DNA of 64,000 nt, from the NCBI GenBank assembly GCA_963771835.1, contig CAVYVA010000002.1:310001-374000 (forward strand), written 5' to 3'. A program made the position numbers and the translations under genes. Positions 34,315 to 44,665 of this stretch are shown piece after piece. The DNA is from CAVQCJ01 sp963771835 (lineage in GTDB: Bacteria; Actinomycetota; Actinomycetes; Prado026). The notes below the pieces were generated by a model. That model made no database searches and had not been told where the DNA came from. It worked only from the letters and a program-made list of their open reading frames with translations. Each line of letters opens with the position of its first letter. Position 1 is the stretch's first letter.

Positions 34315-36828
34315 TCAAGCAACAGGAGCGGCTGCCGCGACGACCGACGTCGCCAGCGCCCGCACCTGGGCGGGCCCCGTGGCGTCCAGGGCACGGGCGG
34401 CGAGGTCGGCGCAGTCCAGCAGGTCCAGCCCGCGGACGGCCCGCTTCACGGCCGGGACGGACTGCGGGGAGACGCTGAGCTCGCGGACCCCGAGGCCGAG
34501 CAGGATCGGGACCGCGAGCTCGTCCGCAGCGAGCTCGCCGCACACCGCGACCGGGATGCGCCCGGCCGCGGCCCTGCAGACCATCGCCACCAGCCGGAGC
34601 ACGGCGGGGTCCAGCGCGTCGGCGATCGCCGAGACCGCGGCGTTCCCGCGCTCGGCGGCCAGCGTGTACTGGGTGAGGTCGTTGGTCCCGATGCTGACGA
34701 AGTCCACGTACGGCAGGAAAGCGCCGATCGACAGCGCCGCCGCGGGCACCTCGACCATCATCCCGACCCGCAGCCCGGGCGGCGGGCCGCCGGGACCGGC
34801 GACCTGCGTCAGGACTGCCCGGGAACGGACCATCTCCTCGACCGTGGAGACCATCGGGAACATCACGCTCACCGGATGGTCGAGCGCCGTCCTGCACAGC
34901 GCCTCGAGCTGCTCCGCCAGCAGGTGCGGCCGCTCGAGGGCGAGACGGATCCCGCGCAGGCCGAGGAACGGGTTGTCCTCCCTCGGCATCGGCAGGTACG
35001 ACAGCGGTTTGTCGCCACCGACGTCCAGCGTGCGCACAGTCACCGGGCGGCCCGCCATGGCGGCCGCGACGGCCCGGTACTCGCGCTCCTGCTCGTCGAC
35101 GTCGGGCGCGTGCTCGCGACCCAGGAAGAGGAACTCGCTGCGCAGCAGGCCCACCGAGTCCGCTCCGGCCGCCAGCGCCGACCGCGCGTCGGCGACGGAG
35201 CCGATGTTCGCGGCGACCTCGACCTCGACGCCGTCCCGGGTGGCCGCCGGCCGGGCCGCCTCGGCCAGGTCGACCTGCGCGGCGCGGGCCAGCTCGGCGG
35301 CGGCGTCCCGGTACTTCAGCAGCACGTCGGCCGACGGGTCGACGACCAGCGTGCCCGCGGTGCCGTCGACCACGACGACGGTCCCTTCCGCGAGCTCGAG
35401 GACCTCGCGCCCGGCGCCGACGACGGCCGGGATGCCCTGCGCCCGGGCCAAGACCGCGACGTGCGAGGTCGGGCTGCCGCCGACCAGGACGAGGGCGTCG
35501 ACCTGGTCGCGGTCCAGCTCGGCGACGTCGGCCGGCGTGAGCGAGCGCGCGACCACCACGCCGACCGCGGTGCGACGGACGGCCGGGCTGCCCAGCAGGC
35601 CGCGCAGCACCTGGTCCCCGACCGCGCGGACGTCCTCGGCGCGGGCGCGCAGGTAGGGGTCCGGGAGCGCGGCCCACTGCATCTCGACGTCGCTGATGCA
35701 TCCGGCCCAGGCGGCCGCGGCCCCCTCGCCGGCGTTCACCCGGCGCTTGACGTCGCCGAGCAGCTCGGTGTCGCCCAGCAGCATCAGGTGCGCGTCGAAG
35801 ATCCCTGCCTCCTGCGCGCCTGCCTCGCGCGCAGCCACCGCGCGCAGGCGTTCGACCTCGCGTCGCACCTCGGCGACGGCCTCGACGACGCGTCGCCACT
35901 GCGCCGGCGGCGGCGCGGAGGCGTCCGGGTCGTCCTGGTACCTGGCCGGCTCCAGCACGATCCGGCAGACCGGGCCGATCCCGATCCCGGGCGAGGCCGG
36001 CTGCAGGACACCCTCGGCCGACAGCCGGTCGCCGGCGGAGTCGGCGGCACCGTCGCCGGCTGCGTCCAGGGGCACGGGTTCGTCGAACCGGCGCGCGGCC
36101 AGCGCCAGGACGTGCTCGACGGCGTCGGTGGCCTGCGGACCGCTGGCCAGCACCTCGACCCGGTGACCGTGCAAGGCCGCGAGGGTCGCGACCCGGCTCA
36201 GGCTCGAGGCCGGCACCGCCGCGCTGCCCGTCGTGAGGTTCCGGACCCGGACCACGGCATCCAGTCCGCGCACCTCGGAGACCAGCCGGGCCGCCGGGCG
36301 CGCGTGCAGGCCGTGCACGTTGTCCACGGTGAACACGGCGACGACGTCGGCCGCTGTCGGGGGGACGGGATCGGAGTCCGAGTCGGGCTCGGGGCCGCTG
36401 CTGAGGTGCGCGGTCTTGCCCATCAGCGCGGCCCGGGCCTCGGACGCGACCTCGGTGGCGGCCGCGCCGCCGGCCGCGGCGACCGCCGCGACGACCAGGC
36501 CCTCGACCAGCGGTGCCGGGCACAGGACGACACGGTCGCGGGCCGTCGGGTCGTCGAGCAGGTCGAGGGCGAGCTCGGCACTGAGCACGGCGCTGCCGAG
36601 GTCCATCAGGACGACGACGCCGTCCGGTCCGTCCATCTCCTCGATCGCAGACTTGATCTGGACCGCGTCGGTCCCGAACGTCGACTCGTCCAGCCCGGCC
36701 GCCACGGCGACCCGGAACTCGCGACCGTGGACCATCTCCGCGGCGAGCGCCACCGCCGCGCGCGCCAACGGCCGGCTGTGCGACACCACCACGATGCCTA
36801 CGCCGGAGCCGCCGGTCCTGACCGTCAT
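34315..36828 (-). CDS. dhaM: DhaM: EIIA-HPr-Enzyme I fusion, PTS phosphodonor for DHA kinase
   Basis: Carries phosphate from PEP to the DhaL-bound ADP of dihydroxyacetone kinase. Three parts in one 837-aa chain: an EIIA-Man type domain (1-135) with the phosphoacceptor His17 in VVVSHSRPLA; HPr (about 160-250) with His in DNVHGLHARPA; and Enzyme I (about 270-837) with phospho-His in GGSPTSHVAVLARAQG, the PEP-binding GTNDLTQYTLAAER and the acid-base Cys in VAVCGELAADE. In E. coli DhaM the EI part is incomplete, whereas here it looks complete. The gene is last in dhaK-dhaL-dhaM, 1 bp after dhaL. Confidence 0.93.
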   Translation of the reverse strand: MTVRTGGSGVGIVVVSHSRPLARAAVALAAEMVHGREFRVAVAAGLDESTFGTDAVQIKSAIEEMDGPDGVVVLMDLGSAVLSAELALDLLDDPTARDRVVLCPAPLVEGLVVAAVAAAGGAAATEVASEARAALMGKTAHLSSGPEPDSDSDPVPPTAADVVAVFTVDNVHGLHARPAARLVSEVRGLDAVVRVRNLTTGSAAVPASSLSRVATLAALHGHRVEVLASGPQATDAVEHVLALAARRFDEPVPLDAAGDGAADSAGDRLSAEGVLQPASPGIGIGPVCRIVLEPARYQDDPDASAPPPAQWRRVVEAVAEVRREVERLRAVAAREAGAQEAGIFDAHLMLLGDTELLGDVKRRVNAGEGAAAAWAGCISDVEMQWAALPDPYLRARAEDVRAVGDQVLRGLLGSPAVRRTAVGVVVARSLTPADVAELDRDQVDALVLVGGSPTSHVAVLARAQGIPAVVGAGREVLELAEGTVVVVDGTAGTLVVDPSADVLLKYRDAAAELARAAQVDLAEAARPAATRDGVEVEVAANIGSVADARSALAAGADSVGLLRSEFLFLGREHAPDVDEQEREYRAVAAAMAGRPVTVRTLDVGGDKPLSYLPMPREDNPFLGLRGIRLALERPHLLAEQLEALCRTALDHPVSVMFPMVSTVEEMVRSRAVLTQVAGPGGPPPGLRVGMMVEVPAAALSIGAFLPYVDFVSIGTNDLTQYTLAAERGNAAVSAIADALDPAVLRLVAMVCRAAAGRIPVAVCGELAADELAVPILLGLGVRELSVSPQSVPAVKRAVRGLDLLDCADLAARALDATGPAQVRALATSVVAAAAPVA

Positions 36829-36829
36829 G

Positions 36830-37462
36830 TCAGAACACCTGGTCGGCCGCGACGATCAGCAGGGTCGCGCTCGTCGCGCCGGGGTCCTGGTGACCGACGC
36901 TGCGTTCGCCGAGGTAGCTGGCCCGACCCTTGCGGGCGAGCATGTCCACGGTCGCGTCGCGGCCGGCCTCGGCCGCCGACCGCGCCTGCGCGAACACCTC
37001 ACCCAACGGCTCGTCGGCCGCGACGGCACGGTCGACGGCATCGACCGCCGGCGCGAGCGCGTCGAACATCGTCTTGTCGCCGGCCTCCGCCTTGCCCCGG
37101 GCCACGACGCCGTCGAGCCCGGCCCGCAGCGCGGCGGCGAGCTGGGCGCCCGCCACCGGCCCGGTGTCGGGGAGCGCGCCGCCGAGCCGCAGGAACAACG
37201 TCCCGTACAACGGCCCGCTCGCGCCGCCCACGGTGGAGACCAGGGTCATCCCCACCTTGGTGAACAGCGCGGACGGGTCCGTGAACGCGCCTTCGTCCAG
37301 CGCGGCCACGGCGGCCTTGAGACCCCTGTCCATGTTCGCGCCGTGGTCGGCATCGCCGATCGCCGCGTCGAGCTCGGTCAGGTCGTCCTTGTTGTCCTGG
37401 ATCAGGGCCGCGAACGTCCGCACCCACTGCTCCAGCTCCGCCGTGGTCGCGCTGCCGGTCAT
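36830..37462 (-). CDS. dhaL: dihydroxyacetone kinase subunit DhaL (ADP-binding)
   Basis: Holds the ADP that receives phosphate from DhaM and passes it to dihydroxyacetone on DhaK. 210 aa; the Mg-coordinating Asp cluster is AIGDADHGANMDRG near residue 35, and TVGGASGPLYGTLF follows. The end ARKGRASYLGERSVGHQDPGATS is the family signature. Co-transcribed with dhaK (4 bp gap). Confidence 0.95.
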   Translation of the reverse strand: MTGSATTAELEQWVRTFAALIQDNKDDLTELDAAIGDADHGANMDRGLKAAVAALDEGAFTDPSALFTKVGMTLVSTVGGASGPLYGTLFLRLGGALPDTGPVAGAQLAAALRAGLDGVVARGKAEAGDKTMFDALAPAVDAVDRAVAADEPLGEVFAQARSAAEAGRDATVDMLARKGRASYLGERSVGHQDPGATSATLLIVAADQVF

Positions 37463-37466
37463 GTGC

Positions 37467-38468
37467 TCAGATCCCCCACCTCAGGGCCGGGGTCCGGACC
37501 GGGGCGTCCCACAGCGACAGCAGCTCGTCGTCGACCTTCAGCAAGGTCACCGACGTGCCGGCCATGTCGAGCGAGGTGATGTACGAACCGACGAGCGACC
37601 TCGCGACCCGCACACCGTGCCCGGCCAGGATCTTGTCCACCTCGTTGTACATCACGTAGAGCTCGATCAGCGGCGTGCCACCCAGGCCGTTGACGAACGC
37701 GATGACCTGGTCCCCGGCCGAGAACGGAAGGTCGGCCAGGATCGGCTCGACCAGCATGGCCGCGATGTCCCTGGCGGGCGCCAGCGGCACCCGCTGCCGA
37801 CCAGGCTCGCCGTGGATGCCGACGCCGAGCTCCATCTCGTCCTCACCGAGGTCGAACGTGGGCTTGCCGGCGGCGGGCACCGTGCACGAGGTGAGGGCCA
37901 GCCCCATGCTCCGCCCGTTGGCGTTGACGGTCCTGGCGACGTCGGCGACGGCGTCCAGGTCCCGCCCCGCCTCGGCCGCCGCGCCCGCGATCTTCTCCAG
38001 CAGGACCGTGACGCCGACCCCGCGGCGGCCGGCCGTCCAGGTGCTGTCCTGGACCGCGACGTCGTCGTCGGTCACCACCGAGACCACCCGTGCGCCGGTC
38101 TCCGCCGCCGCGAGCTCGGCCCCCATCTCGAAGTTCATGACGTCGCCGGTGTAGTTCTTCACCACGTGCAGCACTCCGGCGCCACCGTCCACGAGCTTGG
38201 TCGCTGCCAGCATCTGGTCCGGCACCGGGGAGGTGAACACCTCCCCCGCGCAGGCCGCGTCGAGCATGCCGAGGCCGACGAACCCGCCGTGCAGCGGCTC
38301 GTGCCCCGACCCGCCGCCGGAGATGATTCCGACCTTGCCCCGCTTGGGTGCGTCGGCCCGGTAGATGATCTTGTTCTGGTGGTCGACGGCCAGGTCGGGA
38401 TGGGCGGCCTCGACACCGCGCAGGGCGTCGGAGACGACATCGTCGGGTGCGTTGATCAGCTTCTTCAT
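37467..38468 (-). CDS. dhaK: dihydroxyacetone kinase subunit DhaK
   Basis: Binds dihydroxyacetone covalently as a hemiaminal through a histidine. 333 aa, with IISGGGSGHEPLHGGFVGLGMLDAACAG near residue 55, HVVKNYTGDVMNFEMGAELA near 110, and the substrate-binding His in ELGVGIHGEPGRQR near 217. A GAGGAAG ribosome site precedes the ATG. It follows a MIP channel gene in the same direction. Confidence 0.96.
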   Translation of the reverse strand: MKKLINAPDDVVSDALRGVEAAHPDLAVDHQNKIIYRADAPKRGKVGIISGGGSGHEPLHGGFVGLGMLDAACAGEVFTSPVPDQMLAATKLVDGGAGVLHVVKNYTGDVMNFEMGAELAAAETGARVVSVVTDDDVAVQDSTWTAGRRGVGVTVLLEKIAGAAAEAGRDLDAVADVARTVNANGRSMGLALTSCTVPAAGKPTFDLGEDEMELGVGIHGEPGRQRVPLAPARDIAAMLVEPILADLPFSAGDQVIAFVNGLGGTPLIELYVMYNEVDKILAGHGVRVARSLVGSYITSLDMAGTSVTLLKVDDELLSLWDAPVRTPALRWGI

Positions 38469-38532
38469 CGTGGGCCTTCCTCAGCGTGGGGGGCGTCGGG
38501 AGCGACGGGAGCGTCGAAGTCGTGGGGGCTGG

Positions 38533-39318
38533 TCAGCTCGAGCTCGACGAGCTGGCCAGGGAGGCGCCTTCCGGGTCGCCCAGGTCGATGCCCGCGCCGG
38601 CCGAGCCGTCTGCCGGCGTGCGGCTGATGACGCCGAAGGCGAGCGCGGCGACGACGCCGGCCAGGAGCTCGGCAACCAGGTACACCGGGAGCTGGCTCCA
38701 CTTGACGGTGCCTCCGGCGATCTGCTGCACGAGCATGGGTCCGACGGTACGGGCCGGGTTGATCGAGGCGCCGGTGGCCGGGGCGACCGGGATGATCGCG
38801 GCGAACACCACGAGTCCGATGGCGACACCGGCGAAACCCGCCGCGGCCTTGCGGTGGATGACGCCGAAGATCGTGAAGACCAGGATGAACGTCCCGACGA
38901 ACTCCGCCGTGAACGCCTGGACCCAGCTGATGTCGCCGTACGAGGCGACGCCGAGGCCGACGTCGCTGGCCTTCTTGCCCAGCACGCCGATGATCGCGGC
39001 CGCGCCGAGGATCGCACCGCCCACCTGCGCGGCGATGTACGGGCCGACCTGCGACCAGGGGAACTTGCCGGAGACGGCGAGCCCGAGCGTCACGGCCGGG
39101 TTGATGTGGTTGCCCCCGACGTGGCCGAGGGCGTAGACGGTCGCCACGACGATCGTGCCGAAGGCGAGCGAGATCATTCCGAGGTCCGCCATGGTGAACG
39201 GGGCGTTCCCGTTCACGATCAGCGTGGCGGGCACCGAGCCCACGCCGATGAAGACCAGGAACGCCGTTCCGATGAACTCGGCGGTGAGCCGTTGGGCCAG
39301 AGAGGTCTCGTCGAGCAT
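38533..39318 (-). CDS. MIP family channel (glycerol/DHA facilitator or aquaporin)
   Basis: 261-aa channel with six helices and both half-helix motifs (GNHINPAVTLG and GASINPARTVGP). The residue after the second NPAR is Thr, where GlpF has Asp, which leans toward an aquaporin-type pore. Its place as first gene before dhaKLM suggests uptake of dihydroxyacetone or glycerol. Start at ATG 39318 (MLDETSLAQRL) is preferred to earlier in-frame codons that run through the operator. A poly-Ser end is odd. Confidence 0.85.
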   Translation of the reverse strand: MLDETSLAQRLTAEFIGTAFLVFIGVGSVPATLIVNGNAPFTMADLGMISLAFGTIVVATVYALGHVGGNHINPAVTLGLAVSGKFPWSQVGPYIAAQVGGAILGAAAIIGVLGKKASDVGLGVASYGDISWVQAFTAEFVGTFILVFTIFGVIHRKAAAGFAGVAIGLVVFAAIIPVAPATGASINPARTVGPMLVQQIAGGTVKWSQLPVYLVAELLAGVVAALAFGVISRTPADGSAGAGIDLGDPEGASLASSSSSS

Positions 39319-39356
39319 TGGCCTGGACCCTTCCTGTGTTGGGTAAGATCCCGAAT

Positions 39357-39379
39357 GACATTCGATAATGTCGAATGTC
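39357..39379. promoter_or_regulatory. IclR-type operator in the MIP/iclR divergent promoter
   Basis: A perfect 9-bp inverted repeat (GACATTCGA and TCGAATGTC, 5-bp spacer TAATG) lies 38 bp before the MIP start and 104 bp before the regulator start. It sits in the only AT-rich part of the gap. Size and spacing fit an IclR-family dimer site, so the neighbouring regulator probably controls the dha operon and itself here. Confidence 0.75.
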
Positions 39380-39482
39380 TCGCGGAAGTTACACAACTGA
39401 TTCACTCTTGGCAAGGGTTCTGCGAGATTCTGCCCTCGATGTGTCGCTCCCCGAGCGTGGCCCGAGAACGGAGAGTGCCCCG

Positions 39483-40241
39483 GTGATCCAGTCCGTCGAC
39501 CGCGCGATCCGCGTGCTGACCGCTCTGCAGGGCGCCCGCCGGATGACTCTGACCGAGCTCTCGGCTCGGCTGGAGCTGCCGCCGTCCACGGTGCACGGGC
39601 TGGTGAAGACGCTCGTCGGGCACGGGATGGTGGTGCAGGAGCACGGCTCGAGCCGCTACCAGCTGGGCCCGGCCGTCCTGCGGCTGGGCAACGTCTACCT
39701 GGACACGCTCGAGCTGCGGTCGAAGGCGATCCCCTGGGCCGAGGACCTGGCCAAGCGGACCGGGCTGGCGGTCCGCAGCGGCGTGCTGCTGCTCGACGAC
39801 GTGGTGATCATCCACCACGAACCGCGGCCGGACGGCAGCCGCCAGATGCCCGAGGTGGGGATCGTGATCCCGGCGCACGCGAGCTCCCTGGGCAAGGCGA
39901 TGCTCGCGTTCATGCCCGAGGAGGAGGCCCGGCTGCTGGCCGGCGGCCCGCTGCGCAGCATGACCGGCGAGACGATCACGTCCGCCGGCCAGCTCGCCGA
40001 GCAGCTGGCCGCCACCCGCGTGGGCGGAACCGCCGTCGAGGTCGACGAGGCGGTGCTCGGCGAGTGCGGGCTGGCCGCCCCGCTGTTCGACTCGTCCCGG
40101 ACGGTCGCCGGCGCGATCGGCATCGTGGTGCCCAGCGGCGCCTGGCCGGTCGACGACGTGACCAGGGACGCCGTACGGGAGGCGGCCCGCGCGATCTCCC
40201 GCGAGCTCGGCGCCAGCACCTGGCCGCCGCCGCCGCCCTGA
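39483..40241 (+). CDS. IclR family regulator of the dha operon
   Basis: 252 aa from GTG 39483 (VIQSVDRAIRVL), with a GGAGAG site; the longer frame from 39375 would start inside the operator. An N-terminal winged helix (MTLTELSARLELPPSTVHGLVKTLVGHGMV) is followed by the IclR effector domain (LGNVYLDTLELRSKAIPWAEDLAKRTG, VIPAHASSLGKAMLAF, ECGLAAPLFD). IclR regulators of this sort bind small carbon metabolites; its divergent position makes glycerol or dihydroxyacetone likely effectors. Confidence 0.88.
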   Translation: MIQSVDRAIRVLTALQGARRMTLTELSARLELPPSTVHGLVKTLVGHGMVVQEHGSSRYQLGPAVLRLGNVYLDTLELRSKAIPWAEDLAKRTGLAVRSGVLLLDDVVIIHHEPRPDGSRQMPEVGIVIPAHASSLGKAMLAFMPEEEARLLAGGPLRSMTGETITSAGQLAEQLAATRVGGTAVEVDEAVLGECGLAAPLFDSSRTVAGAIGIVVPSGAWPVDDVTRDAVREAARAISRELGASTWPPPPP

Positions 40242-40358
40242 GCCTCCCCCAGGGGAGCGCTCCGCCCGGGCCTGCCGGCCGGAAACGGATCAGGGACCAT
40301 CAAGTGCCCTCGTGAACCGGTCGAATCAATCGGTGGCCTAACCAACGAGGGGTGCCCG

Positions 40359-41075
40359 ATGAGCGACAACCGGTTCTCGTCTGCGACGCCGACCGGCGGC
40401 GACGACCGTTTCGGCTACTTCGGCGCGCCCACCCAGGGTGCCGGACCGGCCCCGGGCGGTCAGTTCGGCGGCGGCCCGGCCGCTCCGACGGCCCCGAACC
40501 CGTTCGGCACCCCGCCGGGCCTGGCAGCGCCGTTCGGCACGCCCGCCTATGGCACCCCCACGCCCGCCGCACCCGCCCCGTCGTCCTCCAGGGCCAAGCC
40601 GATCCTGCTCGCCTTCCTCGCGATCGCCCTGCTGTCGGCGCTCGGCGTCGGCTACCGCGCCTACGAGCACTCGCGCCCGGTCGTCCTGCCCGCCAGCCTC
40701 GACGGGCTCCCGGCCTCGACCACACCGGCCGTGCTCACCGCGGTGGACAACGCCCAGCAGCAGCTCGAGCAGGAGAACCCGGGCATCCAGATGCAGATCA
40801 AGGCGTACGGCGTGGACAACACCCGCATCCTGATCGCGGCCGCCGGCCGCGGCCGGACCAACGTCGACTCCGACCTCTCGGCGTTCGGCAACAACGTCGG
40901 CGCCACGCAGTCGGTCGACGGGACCACCTGCGCGACCTCGACCGCCGCGCACATCACCGTCTGCGAGCGCTCCGACGGCGACCTGACCGTGCTGGCCGTC
41001 AGCGTGACGCGCGCACCGGCGGCCGACGAGCATGCGGTGGCCGCCCTGGTCAACCAGATCTGGACCTCGGTCTAG
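40359..41075 (+). CDS. single-pass membrane protein, DDRFGYF paralogue 1
   Basis: 238 aa: a Pro/Gly/Ala-rich cytoplasmic tail opening with GGDDRFGYFG, one helix near residue 80 (PILLAFLAIALLSALGVGY), and an extracellular domain of about 150 residues (ILIAAAGRGRTNVDSDLSAFG, then two Cys in GTTCATSTAAHITVCERSDGD that could pair). A GAGGGG site precedes the ATG. It is clearly related in layout and in several motifs to the next gene. No known function. Confidence 0.75.
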   Translation: MSDNRFSSATPTGGDDRFGYFGAPTQGAGPAPGGQFGGGPAAPTAPNPFGTPPGLAAPFGTPAYGTPTPAAPAPSSSRAKPILLAFLAIALLSALGVGYRAYEHSRPVVLPASLDGLPASTTPAVLTAVDNAQQQLEQENPGIQMQIKAYGVDNTRILIAAAGRGRTNVDSDLSAFGNNVGATQSVDGTTCATSTAAHITVCERSDGDLTVLAVSVTRAPAADEHAVAALVNQIWTSV

Positions 41076-41115
41076 GTCCCAAGAGCCACGCCAGAACGCG
41101 CGGAAGGTCGCGGCG

Positions 41116-41754
41116 ATGGCCGGGAACCAGTTCGGCGGTTCGGGCGGCGCCGACGACCGGTTCGGCTACTACGCCGCCACCGTGACCAAGCCCACCGCGG
41201 CGGTCGGGGCATCCGTCGGCGCCCGTGCGGGCGCCTTCGGCTCGCCGTACCAGGCGAGCCCGGTGGAGCGGGAGCGGTCCGGTGCGCTGTGGGTGGCCCT
41301 GCTGGTGGTCATCGTGCTGTCGATCGGCGCCGTCGTCGGCTTCGGGTGGTGGAAGCACCACGACCGGCTGGTCGTGCCCCAGCAGCTGGGCGGGATGCAG
41401 CTGAACACGACCGCTCAGGCCGGCCAGGCCCTGGACGCGGCACTCGCGCATGCGGCCGACCGGGCCGGCGGCAACAACAAGATCGCGGGCGGCTTCTACG
41501 GCAGCAGCCTCACCGACCCGACCGTGCTGCTGGTCAGCCGCGGCCCCGACGTCTCGGCCGCGCAGCCACTGCCGCTCGGTCAGGCCGGGGTCCACGCCTA
41601 CGGGCCCGACCTGTGCCAGTCCACCGGCAAGCTCGTCACGTGCGTCCGGGTCCGCGGCGGCCTGGCCGTCGTCGTCATGGCGTACCGCAAGGCCGTACCT
41701 GTCCCGCCGGCCGTGGTGGCCGGGTGGGCCGACGAGGCGTGGGCCGCTCAGTAA
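41116..41754 (+). CDS. single-pass membrane protein, DDRFGYY paralogue 2
   Basis: 212 aa from ATG 41116 (MAGNQFGGSGGADDRFGYYA), with a GGAAGG site. Same plan as its upstream neighbour: short tail, one helix (LWVALLVVIVLSIGAVVGFGWW), extracellular domain with a Cys pair (GPDLCQSTGKLVTCVRVRGGLAVVVMAY). The two probably arose by tandem duplication and share a transcript (40 bp apart). The gene converges on clpX. Confidence 0.75.
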   Translation: MAGNQFGGSGGADDRFGYYAATVTKPTAAVGASVGARAGAFGSPYQASPVERERSGALWVALLVVIVLSIGAVVGFGWWKHHDRLVVPQQLGGMQLNTTAQAGQALDAALAHAADRAGGNNKIAGGFYGSSLTDPTVLLVSRGPDVSAAQPLPLGQAGVHAYGPDLCQSTGKLVTCVRVRGGLAVVVMAYRKAVPVPPAVVAGWADEAWAAQ

Positions 41755-41797
41755 GGGCAGCCGACGCAGGAGGCCGTGAGCCCGCCGCGGCGGGCGG

Positions 41798-43075
<1,278 letters not shown>

Positions 43076-43228
43076 CGAGGAGATCTCCTTCGCTGCGGAG
43101 CGACGCCGACCGGCGCCAGGACAGACGCCGGTCGGTCGGGCCGGACGGATCGACCGTACCCCGTCCGTCGGACGGGGGGACCGCCATTCGGTGGCGCGTC
43201 GCGGCTGTCCGCTGAGAGCGGACAGGCC

Positions 43229-43870
43229 TCAGACGGCGGCCGAGGCCTTGCGGGAGGGGATGACCTGGTCGACCAGGCCGTACTCCAGGGCGTCGTCCGC
43301 GGTGAGGATCTTGTCCCGCTCGATGTCCTTCTGGATCTGGGCCACGTCGCGGCCGGTGTGCAGGGCGAGGATGCCCTCCATCTCGGCCCGCATCCGCAGG
43401 ATCTCGTTGGCCTGGATCTCGATGTCCGAGCCCTGCCCGCCACCCTCGGTGTAAGGCTGGTGGATCAGGATCCGGGAGTGCGGCAGCGCGAACCGCTTGC
43501 CCGGCGACCCGGCCGCCAGCAGCACGGCGGCCGCCGAGGCGGCCTGGCCGAGGCAGACGGTGTGGATGTCCGGCTTGACGAACCGCATCGTGTCGTAGAT
43601 CGCGGTCATGGCCGTGTACGAGCCGCCCGGGGAGTTGATGTAGATCTGGATGTCCCGGTCGGGGTCCATCGACTCCAGGCACAGCAGCTGCGCCATCACG
43701 TCGTCCGCGGACGCGTCGTCGATCTGGACGCCGAGGAAGATGATCCGCTCCTCGAAGAGCTTCGCGTACGGGTTGTACTCGCGAAAGCCCTGCGCCGTCC
43801 GCTCGATGAAGTTGGGCAGGATGTAGCGCGACTGCGGGGCGGGGGTCTGCAGCTGCGAGCGCTGGTCCAC
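43229..43870 (-). CDS. clpP2: Clp protease subunit ClpP2
   Basis: Serine protease subunit of the hetero-oligomeric ClpP1P2 core. 213 aa from GTG 43870 (VDQRSQLQTPAP). Catalytic Ser in GQAASAAAVLLAAG, catalytic His in ILIHQPYTEGGGQGSD, and the N-terminal YILPNFIERTAQGFREYNPY typical of ClpP2. It stands 28 bp downstream of clpP1. In Actinobacteria the pair is essential. Confidence 0.95.
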   Translation of the reverse strand: MDQRSQLQTPAPQSRYILPNFIERTAQGFREYNPYAKLFEERIIFLGVQIDDASADDVMAQLLCLESMDPDRDIQIYINSPGGSYTAMTAIYDTMRFVKPDIHTVCLGQAASAAAVLLAAGSPGKRFALPHSRILIHQPYTEGGGQGSDIEIQANEILRMRAEMEGILALHTGRDVAQIQKDIERDKILTADDALEYGLVDQVIPSRKASAAV

Positions 43871-43898
43871 GGGGTGTCCTCTGCTTGTCTCGGTCGGT

Positions 43899-44534
43899 TC
43901 AGGAGCCGACGCCGCCGCCGGCGACCTCACGGGCGCTGGTGACGACGTGGTCGACGAATCCGTAGTCCTTGGCGCCCTCGGCGTCGAACCAGCGGTCGCG
44001 GTCGGAGTCGGCCTCGATGGTGTCCAGCTCCTGGCCGGTGTGCTGGGCGATCAGCTGGGCGAGGCGCTTCTTCGTGAACAGCATCTGCTCGGCCTGGATC
44101 TTGATGTCCGAGGCGGTGCCACCGAGGCCGCCGGACGGCTGGTGCATCATGATCCGCGCGTTGGGGGTGGCGTACCGCTTGCCCTTCTCGCCGGCCGAGA
44201 GCAGGAACTGCCCCATCGAGGCCGCCAGCCCCATGGCCACCGTCGCCACGTCGCTCTTGACGAACTGCATCGTGTCGTAGATGGCCAGGCCGGCGGAGAC
44301 CGACCCGCCCGGCGAGTTGATGTAGAGCCAGATGTCTCGGCCCGGGTCCTCGGCGTCCAGGAGCAGCATCTGCGCGCAGATCGCGTTCGCGTTGGTGTCC
44401 TCGACCACCGAGCCGAGGAAGATGATCCGCTCGCGCAGCAGCCGCTGGTAGACGGAGTCGTCCAGACCCATCCCGGAGCCCTGCGGTGCACGGGCGGTCG
44501 GGACCGTCAGGCCCGGCGTCTCGAGGTGCGTCAC
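43899..44534 (-). CDS. clpP1: Clp protease subunit ClpP1
   Basis: Partner of ClpP2. 211 aa, with SVYQRLLRERIIFLGSVVEDTNAN, the Ser-containing AMGLAASMGQFLLSAGEKGKR and the His-containing ARIMMHQPSGGLGGTASDIKI. An Asp is expected in LDTIEADSDRD. Preceded by 131 bp with the operon promoter region, between it and tig. Confidence 0.95.
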   Translation of the reverse strand: MTHLETPGLTVPTARAPQGSGMGLDDSVYQRLLRERIIFLGSVVEDTNANAICAQMLLLDAEDPGRDIWLYINSPGGSVSAGLAIYDTMQFVKSDVATVAMGLAASMGQFLLSAGEKGKRYATPNARIMMHQPSGGLGGTASDIKIQAEQMLFTKKRLAQLIAQHTGQELDTIEADSDRDRWFDAEGAKDYGFVDHVVTSAREVAGGGVGS

Positions 44535-44665
44535 GACTGTCCACCCTTCTCGGAGCTACTCGACTCGCAGCGTCACGTGTTTGCGAGTTGCACGGACCCT
44601 AACGCGACGGCACCCCCCGACCATCCGGCGACCGAGGGGTGTTCGCTGAGGGGGTAACGACCGGC

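Noticed and set aside
44564..44587. Inverted repeat CTCGCA...TGCGAG upstream of clpP1 as a ClgR site
   Set aside because: The spacing between half-sites (12 bp) does not fit the ClgR motif (CGC-5-GCG); could be chance in GC-rich DNA.
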